Origin: VFZP01 sp043755595
Lineage (GTDB): Bacteria; Acidobacteriota; Terriglobia; Bryobacterales; Bryobacteraceae
NCBI GenBank assembly: GCA_043755595.1
Contig: JAYUSQ010000301.1
Location: 1-10,135, forward strand
Length of the DNA stretch: 10,135 nt
Direction: 5' to 3'
The position numbers and the translations under genes are program-made. Shown in pieces: positions 1 through 7,409 of this stretch (its first letter is position 1; every line of letters begins with the position of its first letter). The notes beneath the pieces are model-generated. The model was given only the letters and a program-made list of their open reading frames with translations, was not told where the DNA came from and did no database searches.

Positions 1-144
1 TTGCACCAACACCGCCGCCAAAGCTGTAAGTGTCGGGAAAAGAGCGAGTAGTCCTGAATAAGCTGCGCCCTTGGACACCGACAGGCAGTTCTCCTCGTAA
101 GCGATCTGAATCGCTTGACGTAGTAACCACCAGAAGCGGCTCAT
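1..144 (-). CDS. YihY/BrkB-family inner-membrane protein, N-terminal fragment
   Basis: This is an open frame of 48 codons that starts with ATG at 144 and continues beyond the left edge. The readable residues begin MSRFWWLLRQAIQIAYEEN and continue with a lysine-glycine-alanine-alanine-tyrosine-serine stretch and then GLLALFPTLTALAAVLVQ, which enters a first membrane helix. An amphipathic N-terminus followed by a conserved A-A-Y-x-x-L-L-A-L-F-P helix is the characteristic opening of the YihY/virulence-factor BrkB family (formerly called ribonuclease BN). These are polytopic inner-membrane proteins of uncertain transport or envelope function. The ATG lies 3 bases after the stop codon of the upstream membrane-protein gene, so it is the fifth visible gene of the minus-strand operon. 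A GGA near the end of that gene may serve as a weak ribosome site. It was identified from the N-terminal pattern only; most of the protein lies outside the window. Confidence 0.75.
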   Translation of the reverse strand, partial: MSRFWWLLRQAIQIAYEENCLSVSKGAAYSGLLALFPTLTALAAVLVQ

Positions 145-147
145 AAG

Positions 148-2160
148 CTAACTTGCGTCCAGCCTGTTTCGTTCACGCCTGATTCGTGCGATGCAGCCGG
201 CGGCAGCTAGTAGGCTTACGGCTGTGCCGCCCAGTTGCTGCCAGCCCGGGCCGTATTCAAGCCGGATTTCCGCCGGACGGTCTGTGGCGCGCGATTCCAG
301 GAGTAAATTCCCCATCGGGTCGCTTTTGATTGGAATGGGTTTGCCATCTTGCCACGCGCGCCACCCCGGATGATGGGAAACGCGGAGAGTGATCAAGTAG
401 CCATCACGAATCTCCGGCGTCCGCAAAACGATACGGTTGTTGCCCTGCCATTCGGTCGAGATCCGCGGCCGATCCGGATTATCCATCGCCAGGACGTAAG
501 GCATTATATACGCGGCTACTCTCGCAACGGGCATCCCGAAAGGAATGTCGCCGGGCAACACAAAATTGGCCAAGCCGCTGAAGCGCACGCGATAAATGGC
601 GTCCTCGCCTTCACGCCACACTGGTTCCAGTTTACTCGCCACTAGGTCCGGGTCTTGAATGTCGCGCCAGTGCTCCCGGGATTTTGCACCGTGCAGCGCC
701 GCGTACTCGACTCCCGACGCCCGCATCATATTTAGTGCATCGTTTCCGCGCTCTTCGATCGGGCGCTCCCGCCCTCTTTGGATGTGATAAGTAAGATGCG
801 TTGCCCCTCGGTTTCGCAGTCCCGATTCAAAAGTTCCGCCCACCTGTGGGAGGAGAAACCACGAGTTGAGCCGAAAGCGTGTGCCGCCGAATACGAACAC
901 GCGGCCGGACGGTTTCAAGCCCGCCAGCCGCTCGGCAACTTGATACTCAATCACCGTAGCTCGAGGCGCTGGACGCAACATGATCCAGGTGCGGGTGAGA
1001 TAGGTCCAAGGCTGAGAGTAAAAATGCTGCAGCGCGAGACCGGCAGCGATAAAGGCGATATCGCGCCGAACTCGATGCGAGCCAGTCAATATGATCCGGA
1101 AGACTTCAGCCACCGCAGCGAACAAAAAGAATTCGACTTCAACTGCATAGCGCCGCGACTCGGGAATTACGTCGATCTTGTACCAATAGTGCAACGATAC
1201 GATCCACGCAAAACCACTTAAACACATCAGCAAGTATCCCAAGTAGTACCGGTGTGGCCACCTTCTGAATAAAAGAGCCAGGCAGAGAGGCATCACAAAG
1301 AGCGCCCCGCTGAGCAGGTATTTGGTGGAATCGATCTTATAACCGAAGGCGTCGGTGGGCCAGTTCAAGAATGTCGTGGATATGAACTCCGGCGTCAGCC
1401 AGAAAGCCGCGAGGGCATAGGCCAACGCCGCAGCTGCGAGAATGCGCCGGCCGAGGAAGCCGGTCTCAGAACTGGAAACCGGACCGGCGCCCAACATCAT
1501 CAGGCAGCACCATGCCAGCGCGATTCCAGCGATCCAGTTAGTAAGGGTAACGAGCGCCAATAGGGCGGCGGCCAGCGCCAATTGTGAGAACCTTCGCCCC
1601 AACGCCGCGCGCCAACAGGCTATCAGCGCCAGCGGTAACAACACGAGCCCGACATTGTGCGGACCCTCGCCATACTTGACCAAAACTTGAATGCGCCAAG
1701 GCACATACGTGAATCCCTGGTCTGCTTTGATGGCCGGAAACAGAGTGTACCCGGCCGACAGAAACATATAGAGTAACGCTGCGAATAGCGACCATTTGCG
1801 CTTTCGTGTAAACTCCAGCGCGAACAGAAACATCGTCACCGGCCCCAGGCAAACGATCGTCACTACCACCAACCGATACACGTGCTCCGGTTTCAGGAAG
1901 GGCAATAACTTGATCGCCAACGCGCCCGCATAGGGCAAAACTGGCAGGTACCAATCGTGCGTGGGCAGGCCTTTGTATTGGAGCGGGTTCCAGCCGAAAG
2001 GATTAGGGTACTCAGAAACAAATCGGGCCATCGATGCATAGCCCCCCTCGATCGAGTCACGATACTTGTGCTCGCCTGGCAGGAATAAAGGCGCATTGAT
2101 CGCCAGATTGAACAAGAAGAGTCCGGCGGCGATCAACAGCGTCTTACGCGCGCCCGTCAT
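148..2160 (-). CDS. Polytopic GT-C/YfhO-like membrane protein (paralogue 2)
   Basis: The product is a 670-residue integral membrane protein, probably a GT-C-fold or PTPS-related/YfhO-like glycosyltransferase that uses lipid-linked sugar on the outer face of the inner membrane. The first helix covers about residues 8-27. It is followed by a loop with acidic residues D35 and E38, the place where GT-C enzymes usually carry their catalytic acid. Roughly ten further helices run to about residue 376. A large soluble domain follows (about 395-635), with RVFVFGGTRF at 420-429 and a GWRAWQDGKPIPI stretch resembling the YfhO C-terminal domain, and then a last helix near 643-660 with a basic tail. YGEGPH (163-168), WLTPEF (254-259) and E334-R337-E341 recur at almost the same positions in the neighbouring paralogue. 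The start ATG overlaps the upstream stop by 4 bases (ATGA), and GAAGAG just upstream could be its ribosome site. Substrate unknown; the membrane-protein call is sure, the enzymatic role is inferred. Confidence 0.8.
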   Translation of the reverse strand: MTGARKTLLIAAGLFLFNLAINAPLFLPGEHKYRDSIEGGYASMARFVSEYPNPFGWNPLQYKGLPTHDWYLPVLPYAGALAIKLLPFLKPEHVYRLVVVTIVCLGPVTMFLFALEFTRKRKWSLFAALLYMFLSAGYTLFPAIKADQGFTYVPWRIQVLVKYGEGPHNVGLVLLPLALIACWRAALGRRFSQLALAAALLALVTLTNWIAGIALAWCCLMMLGAGPVSSSETGFLGRRILAAAALAYALAAFWLTPEFISTTFLNWPTDAFGYKIDSTKYLLSGALFVMPLCLALLFRRWPHRYYLGYLLMCLSGFAWIVSLHYWYKIDVIPESRRYAVEVEFFLFAAVAEVFRIILTGSHRVRRDIAFIAAGLALQHFYSQPWTYLTRTWIMLRPAPRATVIEYQVAERLAGLKPSGRVFVFGGTRFRLNSWFLLPQVGGTFESGLRNRGATHLTYHIQRGRERPIEERGNDALNMMRASGVEYAALHGAKSREHWRDIQDPDLVASKLEPVWREGEDAIYRVRFSGLANFVLPGDIPFGMPVARVAAYIMPYVLAMDNPDRPRISTEWQGNNRIVLRTPEIRDGYLITLRVSHHPGWRAWQDGKPIPIKSDPMGNLLLESRATDRPAEIRLEYGPGWQQLGGTAVSLLAAAGCIARIRRERNRLDAS

Positions 2161-4148
2161 GCCAAGACTCTTCGACGACGAAGGTTTTGAGCCACCAGGA
2201 AGACGACCAGGCCCACCGTGACGGAGGTGACGGCGCGGCCTATTTGATTTTCGCGGGGGCGTGCATAAGTCAGGCGAATCTCATGCTGACCTGGGCCGGG
2301 GTCCAGGATCATGAAATGGAAGATATCGTGGTTAACCGGGACCGTGCGGTCGCCCGAACGCGCCTGCCATCCTTCATCCCAGGTTTCCTGAACGACTATG
2401 GCCTCGTCCGCCTCAAGCAACGCGCTTACTCGAATGTCTTGCGGTCCGGGCCGGTCCCATTTCGCCGCCCGGGGAGAAAACTCCTCGATCGATGCAACAT
2501 ACTTCGACATGGCGTCGTAGTCATAATCAATCTTCGGCGGCTTGAGGCTCTGGTGGTGTTTCAATCCTACGATTCGCGCCAGGCCGGGGTACTTACGGGG
2601 AACCTTCACGATTTTATCGCCCCGGCCATTGTCGTACAGAACTTCGTACCTATCAAACTTTTTGGTCACCGTGCCGTAGTCGTGATAATACTCGCGCGAA
2701 TGAGGATAGTTGACCACGACGGCGTCGGCGCCTGTCGCTTGTAGCCAAGCCAGAGTCGAATCCCGGCTATCGCCGACGGCGATCTGGTAAAAGGCCCAGG
2801 AGGCCATCGGGTTCAGGGTGCCTTGATCCGAGCCGCCACAGACCTGGATGAGGTCGAACCAGGCATTGAACCAGAAGCGCACGGAGCCCGCCACAAATAC
2901 TCGCGAGTTTGGCATGTGATCGTGAACCCATTTAGTCAACTCGTACTCGACGCGATGCTCGTAGCCCTTAGCTGGTTCAAAGAATTGCCAGGAGCGCCTT
3001 ACCCAGCCCTTGATTGGCAGCAGACTAAGCCAGATCAATCCGATCACAGCTAGTCGAGGAGCCCAGCCACGCCGCCACATCCAGGCAAACACCGTGACAG
3101 CGGCGATGATAAAGAATTGATCGAACTCCGGACAAAGCCGGCCGGGTTCGCCGATGGTGCGAAAGTCGAAGTAATGATTGCCCAGCACGTACAGCGTGAT
3201 TCTTAGGAAAGCTCCCGCTGCAAAGACAGTCCAGGCGCGCTCCGGACGGCCCTTGGCCAGACGCCAGCTTACAGCAGCGAAAACCGCCAGAACCGCGGCC
3301 TCAAGCCAAATAGACCAAGCATGACCCGGTTGAGAAACCAGCCGCATGTTCTCAAGTGTCACCCGTAAGTAGGAAGGAGTAAGCCAGGAGGCTGTTAGCC
3401 CGTACGCGAGAGCGGCAATTCCTGTCGCTCGCACAAGAACCTTGGTATCCGCGTCTGTAATCGCCACAGCCCAGACGAGTAGCGGAAAGAAGATCGCTAG
3501 CGCCGTCGCACCATAAAAATTGTTGGCCACGACAAACGCCGAAAAGATTCCGGCCATTGCCAACGCCAAACCATGCCCGCGTCGCAGTCCCCACCACGAC
3601 GCGGCCAAAGCGAAGCCCAGTAGCGCCAGCGCCGATATATGAGGTCCTTCGCCATAACGAATCAGGACGCCCAGGCGAAGTGGCATCAAGCGGACCGCCA
3701 GATTGTCCCGGTACATGTGACCCAGAAAGAGAAATGTGGGCGATTGGATGCTTACCGCGAGCGCCGCCAGAATAGCCCAGGCCCTCCACCCGCTACCGGC
3801 CCGCACGAGCCAATAAATACCTACGATGCCGAGGCAATACAATGTCGCCGCGTAGATGTGATAACTGCGGGCCGTAGATACGTCGAGCCACTTACTGAGC
3901 AGGGCTGTGCCGTAGCGGAGGGCGGGCGGGTAAACATAATCGAACCGCGTGCCCATGTACCAATTCGGCTGCCAGTCGGCTTGGAAGCCGCGGTCACGCA
4001 GCATCCGTCCATCGGAGATAAAGGTGCTCTCGATGGAGCCCCAATTCTCCATATAGTCCATCTTGAACAGCGGCCAGATGAGATAGGCGCTAATCGCGAA
4101 GATGAGGACCGAATCGAGTAACCAGCGCTTGCCAGGCAGGCTAGGCAT
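2157..4148 (-). CDS. Polytopic GT-C/YfhO-like membrane protein (paralogue 1)
   Basis: The product is a 663-residue membrane protein with the same plan as the next gene in the operon. Helix 1 is at about 12-28, and its outer loop carries D31, E34 and E40. Multiple helices follow to about residue 378, then an extracytoplasmic domain (about 390-630) and a C-terminal helix near 638-655 ending in an arginine cluster. Residues shared with the paralogue include G-S-I-E near 37-40, YGEGPH at 165-170, WLTPSY at 255-260, E334/R337/E341 in I-x-E-x-x-R-x-x-x-E, and RVFV (416-419) followed by RF-x-x-N-x-WF-x-x-x-QV. A GW-x-A segment near the end resembles the YfhO C-terminal domain. The family is best described as PTPS-related/GT-C-like, and the probable role is transfer of sugar from a polyprenyl-phosphate donor. 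The start overlaps the GT2 gene by 8 bases with no clear Shine-Dalgarno, so it probably relies on coupling. It could instead be a flippase-like or polymer-handling protein. Confidence 0.8.
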   Translation of the reverse strand: MPSLPGKRWLLDSVLIFAISAYLIWPLFKMDYMENWGSIESTFISDGRMLRDRGFQADWQPNWYMGTRFDYVYPPALRYGTALLSKWLDVSTARSYHIYAATLYCLGIVGIYWLVRAGSGWRAWAILAALAVSIQSPTFLFLGHMYRDNLAVRLMPLRLGVLIRYGEGPHISALALLGFALAASWWGLRRGHGLALAMAGIFSAFVVANNFYGATALAIFFPLLVWAVAITDADTKVLVRATGIAALAYGLTASWLTPSYLRVTLENMRLVSQPGHAWSIWLEAAVLAVFAAVSWRLAKGRPERAWTVFAAGAFLRITLYVLGNHYFDFRTIGEPGRLCPEFDQFFIIAAVTVFAWMWRRGWAPRLAVIGLIWLSLLPIKGWVRRSWQFFEPAKGYEHRVEYELTKWVHDHMPNSRVFVAGSVRFWFNAWFDLIQVCGGSDQGTLNPMASWAFYQIAVGDSRDSTLAWLQATGADAVVVNYPHSREYYHDYGTVTKKFDRYEVLYDNGRGDKIVKVPRKYPGLARIVGLKHHQSLKPPKIDYDYDAMSKYVASIEEFSPRAAKWDRPGPQDIRVSALLEADEAIVVQETWDEGWQARSGDRTVPVNHDIFHFMILDPGPGQHEIRLTYARPRENQIGRAVTSVTVGLVVFLVAQNLRRRRVLA

Positions 4149-4932
4149 GTTTGGAAAGAGTTTCGTCGGCGGCCCCGGAGTATCGGCGGCGCAGACTGGT
4201 GAATTGCTTGGTGCGCCGCAAACCGGAACGGTGCAATTGGTAGCGGAACAGCAGTCCCAGAATCGAGAGTCCGTACACCGTGCTCTGCGCGAAGGAGGCC
4301 GACGACGCGAGCGCGAAATATCGGGTAGGGACCGGGATCTCGGCTACGCGGGCGCCCACCTCGACAAATTGCGCCATGATCTCCTGATCGAAAATAAAGT
4401 TGTCGGAATTGGTTTCGAGGTTCACCGCTTCGAGCACATCGCGCGTGTAAGCGCGGTAACCGGTGTGATACTCGGCCAGGCTCAACCCAAAAACGGTGTT
4501 CTCACACCAAGTGAGGAATCTGTTTGAAACATACTTCCACCAAGGCATGCCGCTCTGCAGCGCCTGACCGCCGAGCAGCCGGGAGCCAAGCACGACATCG
4601 GCTTTGCCGCTTTGGATGGGGGCGATCACCTGCGGCAGCAGCGTAGGGTCGTACTGATAGTCCGGATGCACCATCACGATGATGTCCGCCCCCGCTCGCA
4701 GCGCCTCGCGATAACAGGTCTTCTGATTGGCCCCGTATCCATAGTTGCCCTTGTGAACAAAGAGTTCGAGGCCAAGTTCGCGAGCGATGCGGATGGTCTC
4801 GTCTTTGCTGCCGTCATCGACCAGAATCACCAAATCCACGACGTCGTGCGGCAGGTCCGCATACGTCATCTTCAACGTCTTGGCGGCATTGTAGGCCGGC
4901 ATCACCACCACGACTTTTTGCTTTTTGGTCAT
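4141..4932 (-). CDS. GT2 family glycosyltransferase, polyprenyl-phosphate sugar synthase type
   Basis: The product is a 263-residue GT-A-fold glycosyltransferase of family 2, close to the dolichyl/polyprenyl-phosphate mannose or glucose synthase branch. It should transfer a sugar from a nucleotide donor to a lipid phosphate on the cytoplasmic face of the membrane. The nucleotide-binding strand with MPAYNAAKTL is at 11-20 and LVDDGS at 37-42. HPDYQYDP at 89-96 stands where the metal-binding DxD-like motif falls in this subfamily. GSRLLGG (116-122), EYHTGYRAYTRD (154-165) and FDQEIMAQ (181-188, catalytic-region acid) complete the pattern. There is no membrane helix apart from a weakly hydrophobic stretch near 219-230, unlike the GtrB-type members that carry two C-terminal helices. 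The start overlaps the methyltransferase stop by 4 bases (ATGA). Its position immediately before two GT-C-like genes suggests that it makes their lipid-linked donor; this link is inferred. Confidence 0.9.
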   Translation of the reverse strand: MTKKQKVVVVMPAYNAAKTLKMTYADLPHDVVDLVILVDDGSKDETIRIARELGLELFVHKGNYGYGANQKTCYREALRAGADIIVMVHPDYQYDPTLLPQVIAPIQSGKADVVLGSRLLGGQALQSGMPWWKYVSNRFLTWCENTVFGLSLAEYHTGYRAYTRDVLEAVNLETNSDNFIFDQEIMAQFVEVGARVAEIPVPTRYFALASSASFAQSTVYGLSILGLLFRYQLHRSGLRRTKQFTSLRRRYSGAADETLSKHA

Positions 4933-5654
4933 TCGGTTTTCTTGTCGGCCATCGCGAGCACCACAAACTGATAGGCGAAGAGTTGTTTCCTTAGCTTCGC
5001 AAACAGATAGGATAACCGTTCGGCGGCGCGAATGGCGAAACTGCCTTCGCCGTCGCCGAACGCCAACCTGACCGGCACGCCGGTGGGAATCACGGTTCGG
5101 AAAGAAAAGCCGCCCTTGCGGAACAGCTCACGCCAACCGTCCCAGGTGAAGAAATGCACGTGGGTGCGGTCGAATAAGCCTCGCTCGCTCTTGGGGATTT
5201 GACCCGCCAGCACTACCAGCCGGAAATACAAGTGCCCGGAATTCGGCAGCGATGCAATGAGCCGCCCGCCAGGATTGAGCACGCTTCGCAACTGCAGCAA
5301 TAACGATTCCGGATCGCGGAGGTGCTCCAATATGTCGGCACAAATGATGGTGTCGAAAGTCTGCTGCAAGGGCGGCAGGCCCTGCTCCAGATCCGCTTGC
5401 ACCAGGGCGTAGCCGTCGGAGCCGGCTGGTGGCCCCCATCCTTCGCGTTCGATCCCGGTGACTTCGTAGCCCCGGTCGCGCAACAATTCGCACAAGTATC
5501 CTGGACCGCATCCCACATCAAGCACGCGTCGGCCTGCGCCGGGAGAAGGCGGGAGGAAAGCGAGGAGCTTCGAATGGCTGCTGTACGGACTCGCCTTGAA
5601 TTTGTAGGGACTGGCCAACACTGTAGGATAACCTGCGATACCATGTGATCCCAT
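4929..5654 (-). CDS. Class I SAM-dependent methyltransferase (Methyltransf_23/UbiG-like)
   Basis: The product is a small-molecule or glycan methyltransferase with the Rossmann-fold motifs in order. Motif I is VLDVGCGPG at 44-52, with a following acidic residue in GIER (67-70). Then come a D-L-E segment, FDTIICADILEHL (motif IV region), and LNPGGRLIASLPN (post-II/motif VI region). A conserved FDRTHVHFFTWDGW stretch is typical of the Methyltransf_23 group found in polysaccharide and lipopolysaccharide clusters. An ATG start at 5654 gives 241 residues. The frame is open as far as 5795, but that extension lies antisense to the SoxC signal peptide and is unlikely to be translated. GTG at 5621 or TTG at 5618, just before a SPYKFKASPYSSH segment, is an alternative start with an AGG upstream. 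It is the first gene of the minus-strand operon and overlaps the GT2 gene by 4 bases. Substrate unknown; it may modify the sugar or lipid of the same pathway. Confidence 0.87.
   Translation of the reverse strand: MGSHGIAGYPTVLASPYKFKASPYSSHSKLLAFLPPSPGAGRRVLDVGCGPGYLCELLRDRGYEVTGIEREGWGPPAGSDGYALVQADLEQGLPPLQQTFDTIICADILEHLRDPESLLLQLRSVLNPGGRLIASLPNSGHLYFRLVVLAGQIPKSERGLFDRTHVHFFTWDGWRELFRKGGFSFRTVIPTGVPVRLAFGDGEGSFAIRAAERLSYLFAKLRKQLFAYQFVVLAMADKKTE
5602..5629 (+). promoter_or_regulatory. Weak candidate promoter for soxCD
   Basis: TTGTAG (5602-5607) and TAGGAT (5624-5629) are separated by 16 bases and would place transcription initiation about 15-20 bases before the SoxC-like ATG at 5653. 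The match to the sigma-70 consensus is partial (about 3 of 6 and 4 of 6). It lies inside the opposing methyltransferase gene, because the two genes leave no intergenic space. Offered as a candidate only. Confidence 0.2.
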
Positions 5655-6882
5655 GAAGGATCGCAGGAAATTTTTGCGCTTGAGCTTAGCGGGTGGGGCA
5701 GCGCTCACCAGTTGCTCCACCACTGAGAAGAACGGCGGAGGCCCCGCTTCCAAGACCGCGGCGGTTGAGGATGATGGCCCGGACCAATTGGGCAAGGCCG
5801 TCTCGGCCTACGGTGAGCGGTCTCCGCACGACAAGACGGCCCGTTTGGTGCCCGATACCAAGACCCCGGCCACTGCGTCGTCGCGCACGCCTCTGGCGGA
5901 GACCTACGGCAGTATCACGCCCAATTCACTTCACTTTGAGCGTCATCATGCGGGTATCCCAAAGATCGATCCCGCCGAACATAAGCTCCTGATTCACGGG
6001 ATGGTGGATCGGCCGCTGGTCTTCACGCTTGCCGACCTGAAGCGGCTGCCCTCGGTTTCGCGCGTGCACTTTATGGAGTGCGCGGGAAACTCGGGCGGCG
6101 AATGGGGAGTGAAGAATGCGCCCGATGTGCAGCGCAGCCATGGCTTGGCAAGCTGCGCCGAATGGACAGGCGTGCCGCTACGGTTGTTGTTCGAAGAAGC
6201 GGGCCTGCAGAAGGACGCGAAGTGGTTCCTCGCCGAAGGGGCCGACGCTTGCAAGATGTCGCGTAGCGTGCCCGTTGCCAAGGCGATGGATGACGCCATG
6301 ATTGCTTATGCCCAGAACGGCGAAGCGATCCGGCCGGAGCAAGGTTATCCTTTGCGTCTGGTGCTGCCGGGTTATGAGGGCAATATCAATGTAAAGTGGT
6401 TGCGGCGGATCAAAGCGGCGGCCGAGCCTTTCTATACGAAGGACGAAACGTCGAAGTATACCGAACTGCTGCCGGACGGCAAGGCGATGATCTTCACGTT
6501 GCCGATGGATGCGAAGTCGGTCGTCACGCGCCCGTCCGGCGGGCAGAAACTCACCGGCCCGGGATTCCACGAGATCACAGGTTTGGCTTGGTCGGGCCGA
6601 GGCAAGATTGCGAAGGTCGAGGTTTCCGTCGATGGCGGCGCAACCTGGAAGCCAGCGCAATTGCAGGATCCGATCTACAGTAAAGCCTTCACACGCTTCC
6701 GCCTTCCGTGGACGTGGGACGGCAAGGAGGCCAGGATTGTCTCGCGTTGTTGGGACGACACCGGCTACCAACAGCCTACGCGTGAAGAGTTAGTCGCGGC
6801 GCGCGGAGTCAATTCGAACTATCACTGCAACGTCCTCAAGTCCTGGACTGTCGCGGCGGATGGGAGCGTGTCCAATGCGTAA
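5653..6882 (+). CDS. soxC: SoxC-like molybdopterin sulfite/sulfane dehydrogenase, Tat lipoprotein
   Basis: The product is a 409-residue periplasmic molybdenum enzyme of the sulfite oxidase family that oxidises sulfite or sulfane sulfur. Residues 4-9 (RRKFLR) form a twin-arginine motif, and LTSC at 18-21 is a lipobox, so the protein is probably exported folded and lipid-anchored at C21. After a linker rich in Gly, Pro and Ala, the SoxC core starts with TPLAETYGSITPNSLHFERH (80-99). Residues 139-147 (HFMECAGNS) hold the molybdenum-ligating cysteine C143. GYEGNINVKWLRRIK at 240-254 is the conserved end of the cofactor domain. Residues from about 280 to 400 form the Mo-co dimerisation domain, including VEVSVDGGATWKPA. 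The TPNxLHFERHHAGIPxIDP signature favours SoxC over plant-type or SorA enzymes. No good Shine-Dalgarno precedes the ATG, so it may be leaderless or weakly translated. The stop overlaps the start of the cytochrome gene. No soxXYZAB genes are visible. Confidence 0.9.
   Translation: MKDRRKFLRLSLAGGAALTSCSTTEKNGGGPASKTAAVEDDGPDQLGKAVSAYGERSPHDKTARLVPDTKTPATASSRTPLAETYGSITPNSLHFERHHAGIPKIDPAEHKLLIHGMVDRPLVFTLADLKRLPSVSRVHFMECAGNSGGEWGVKNAPDVQRSHGLASCAEWTGVPLRLLFEEAGLQKDAKWFLAEGADACKMSRSVPVAKAMDDAMIAYAQNGEAIRPEQGYPLRLVLPGYEGNINVKWLRRIKAAAEPFYTKDETSKYTELLPDGKAMIFTLPMDAKSVVTRPSGGQKLTGPGFHEITGLAWSGRGKIAKVEVSVDGGATWKPAQLQDPIYSKAFTRFRLPWTWDGKEARIVSRCWDDTGYQQPTREELVAARGVNSNYHCNVLKSWTVAADGSVSNA
6862..6866 (+). 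promoter_or_regulatory. Ribosome binding site of the SoxD-like cytochrome
   Basis: GGGAG, within GGATGGGAG, lies 8 bases before the ATG at 6875 and inside the last codons of the SoxC-like gene. It decides the start in favour of 6875 over the in-frame ATG at 6860, which would itself lie upstream of this site. Confidence 0.6.
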
Positions 6883-7408
6883 GGCGATCTTAGCGCTGTT
6901 CACGCTCGCCGCAGTTGCTTCGGCGCAGAAACTCGGCGCGGGCCGCGTTCCTTCGGCTGATGAGATGAAGTCGTGGGATATCTCGATTTCTGCCAGCGGG
7001 AGTGAGCTTCCTCCCGGTGCAGGCACGGTGACTGAAGGCCGCGAAGTCTATGACCGGCGCTGTAAGCGATGCCATGGCGATGCGGGCAAGGGCGGCGATG
7101 AAGCGGCGCTGGTGGGCGGGCAAGGTTCGCTCGTGACACCGAAGCCCTTGAAGACCGTAGGCAGTTATTGGCCGCGTGCGACTACGTTGTTCGACTACGT
7201 CCGCCGTGCGATGCCATACAAGAATCCCGGTTCGCTTTCCGACCCGCAAGTCTACGCGGTAACGGCGTACATACTCAACTTGAACGGCATCATCAAGCCC
7301 GAAGAGCCGATGAATGCGCAGGCGCTGTTGAAAGTGCAGATGCCGAATCGCGAGGGTTTCATTCCGGATGCCCGACCGGATACCGGGCCCGCGAAGCGCA
7401 AGAAGTAA
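6875..7408 (+). CDS. soxD: SoxD-like monoheme cytochrome c
   Basis: The product is a 177-residue secreted c-type cytochrome and the likely electron acceptor of the SoxC-like enzyme encoded just upstream. The signal peptide is MRKAILALFTLAAVASA with cleavage after residue 17. CKRCH at 63-67 is the single heme-binding motif, and M113 in RRAMPYKNPGSLS is the probable sixth ligand. The stretches LPPGAGTVTEGREVYDRRC, LVGGQGSL, KTVGSYWPRATTLFDYV and AYILNLNGI follow the first domain of SoxD. A trailing MPNREGFIPDARPD segment matches the SoxD-type tail. Classical SoxD has two heme domains and about twice this length, so this is a one-heme form. The ATG at 6875 is chosen because of a GGGAG ribosome site 8 bases upstream and the signal peptide; an in-frame upstream ATG at 6860 would spoil the signal. 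The start overlaps the end of soxC by 8 bases. Confidence 0.87.
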   Translation: MRKAILALFTLAAVASAQKLGAGRVPSADEMKSWDISISASGSELPPGAGTVTEGREVYDRRCKRCHGDAGKGGDEAALVGGQGSLVTPKPLKTVGSYWPRATTLFDYVRRAMPYKNPGSLSDPQVYAVTAYILNLNGIIKPEEPMNAQALLKVQMPNREGFIPDARPDTGPAKRKK

Positions 7409-7409
7409 C

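Noticed and set aside
778..1221. 147-codon plus-strand frame, and other plus-strand frames between 191 and 4527
   Set aside because: They are antisense to the GT-C-like and GT2 genes, which show consistent membrane topology and motifs. The plus-strand products show none.
5655..5795. Upstream extension of the methyltransferase to 5795
   Set aside because: The extra 47 residues would be fully antisense to the SoxC signal peptide and linker, and they look like low-complexity shadow sequence. The fold begins after residue 48.
6178..6771. 197-codon open frame on the minus strand
   Set aside because: It lies entirely inside the SoxC-like gene, is Arg/Leu-rich and has no recognisable domain.
6860..6874. 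ATG at 6860 as the start of the cytochrome
   Set aside because: It would add MGACP before a normal signal peptide, and it lies before the GGGAG ribosome site that fits the ATG at 6875.
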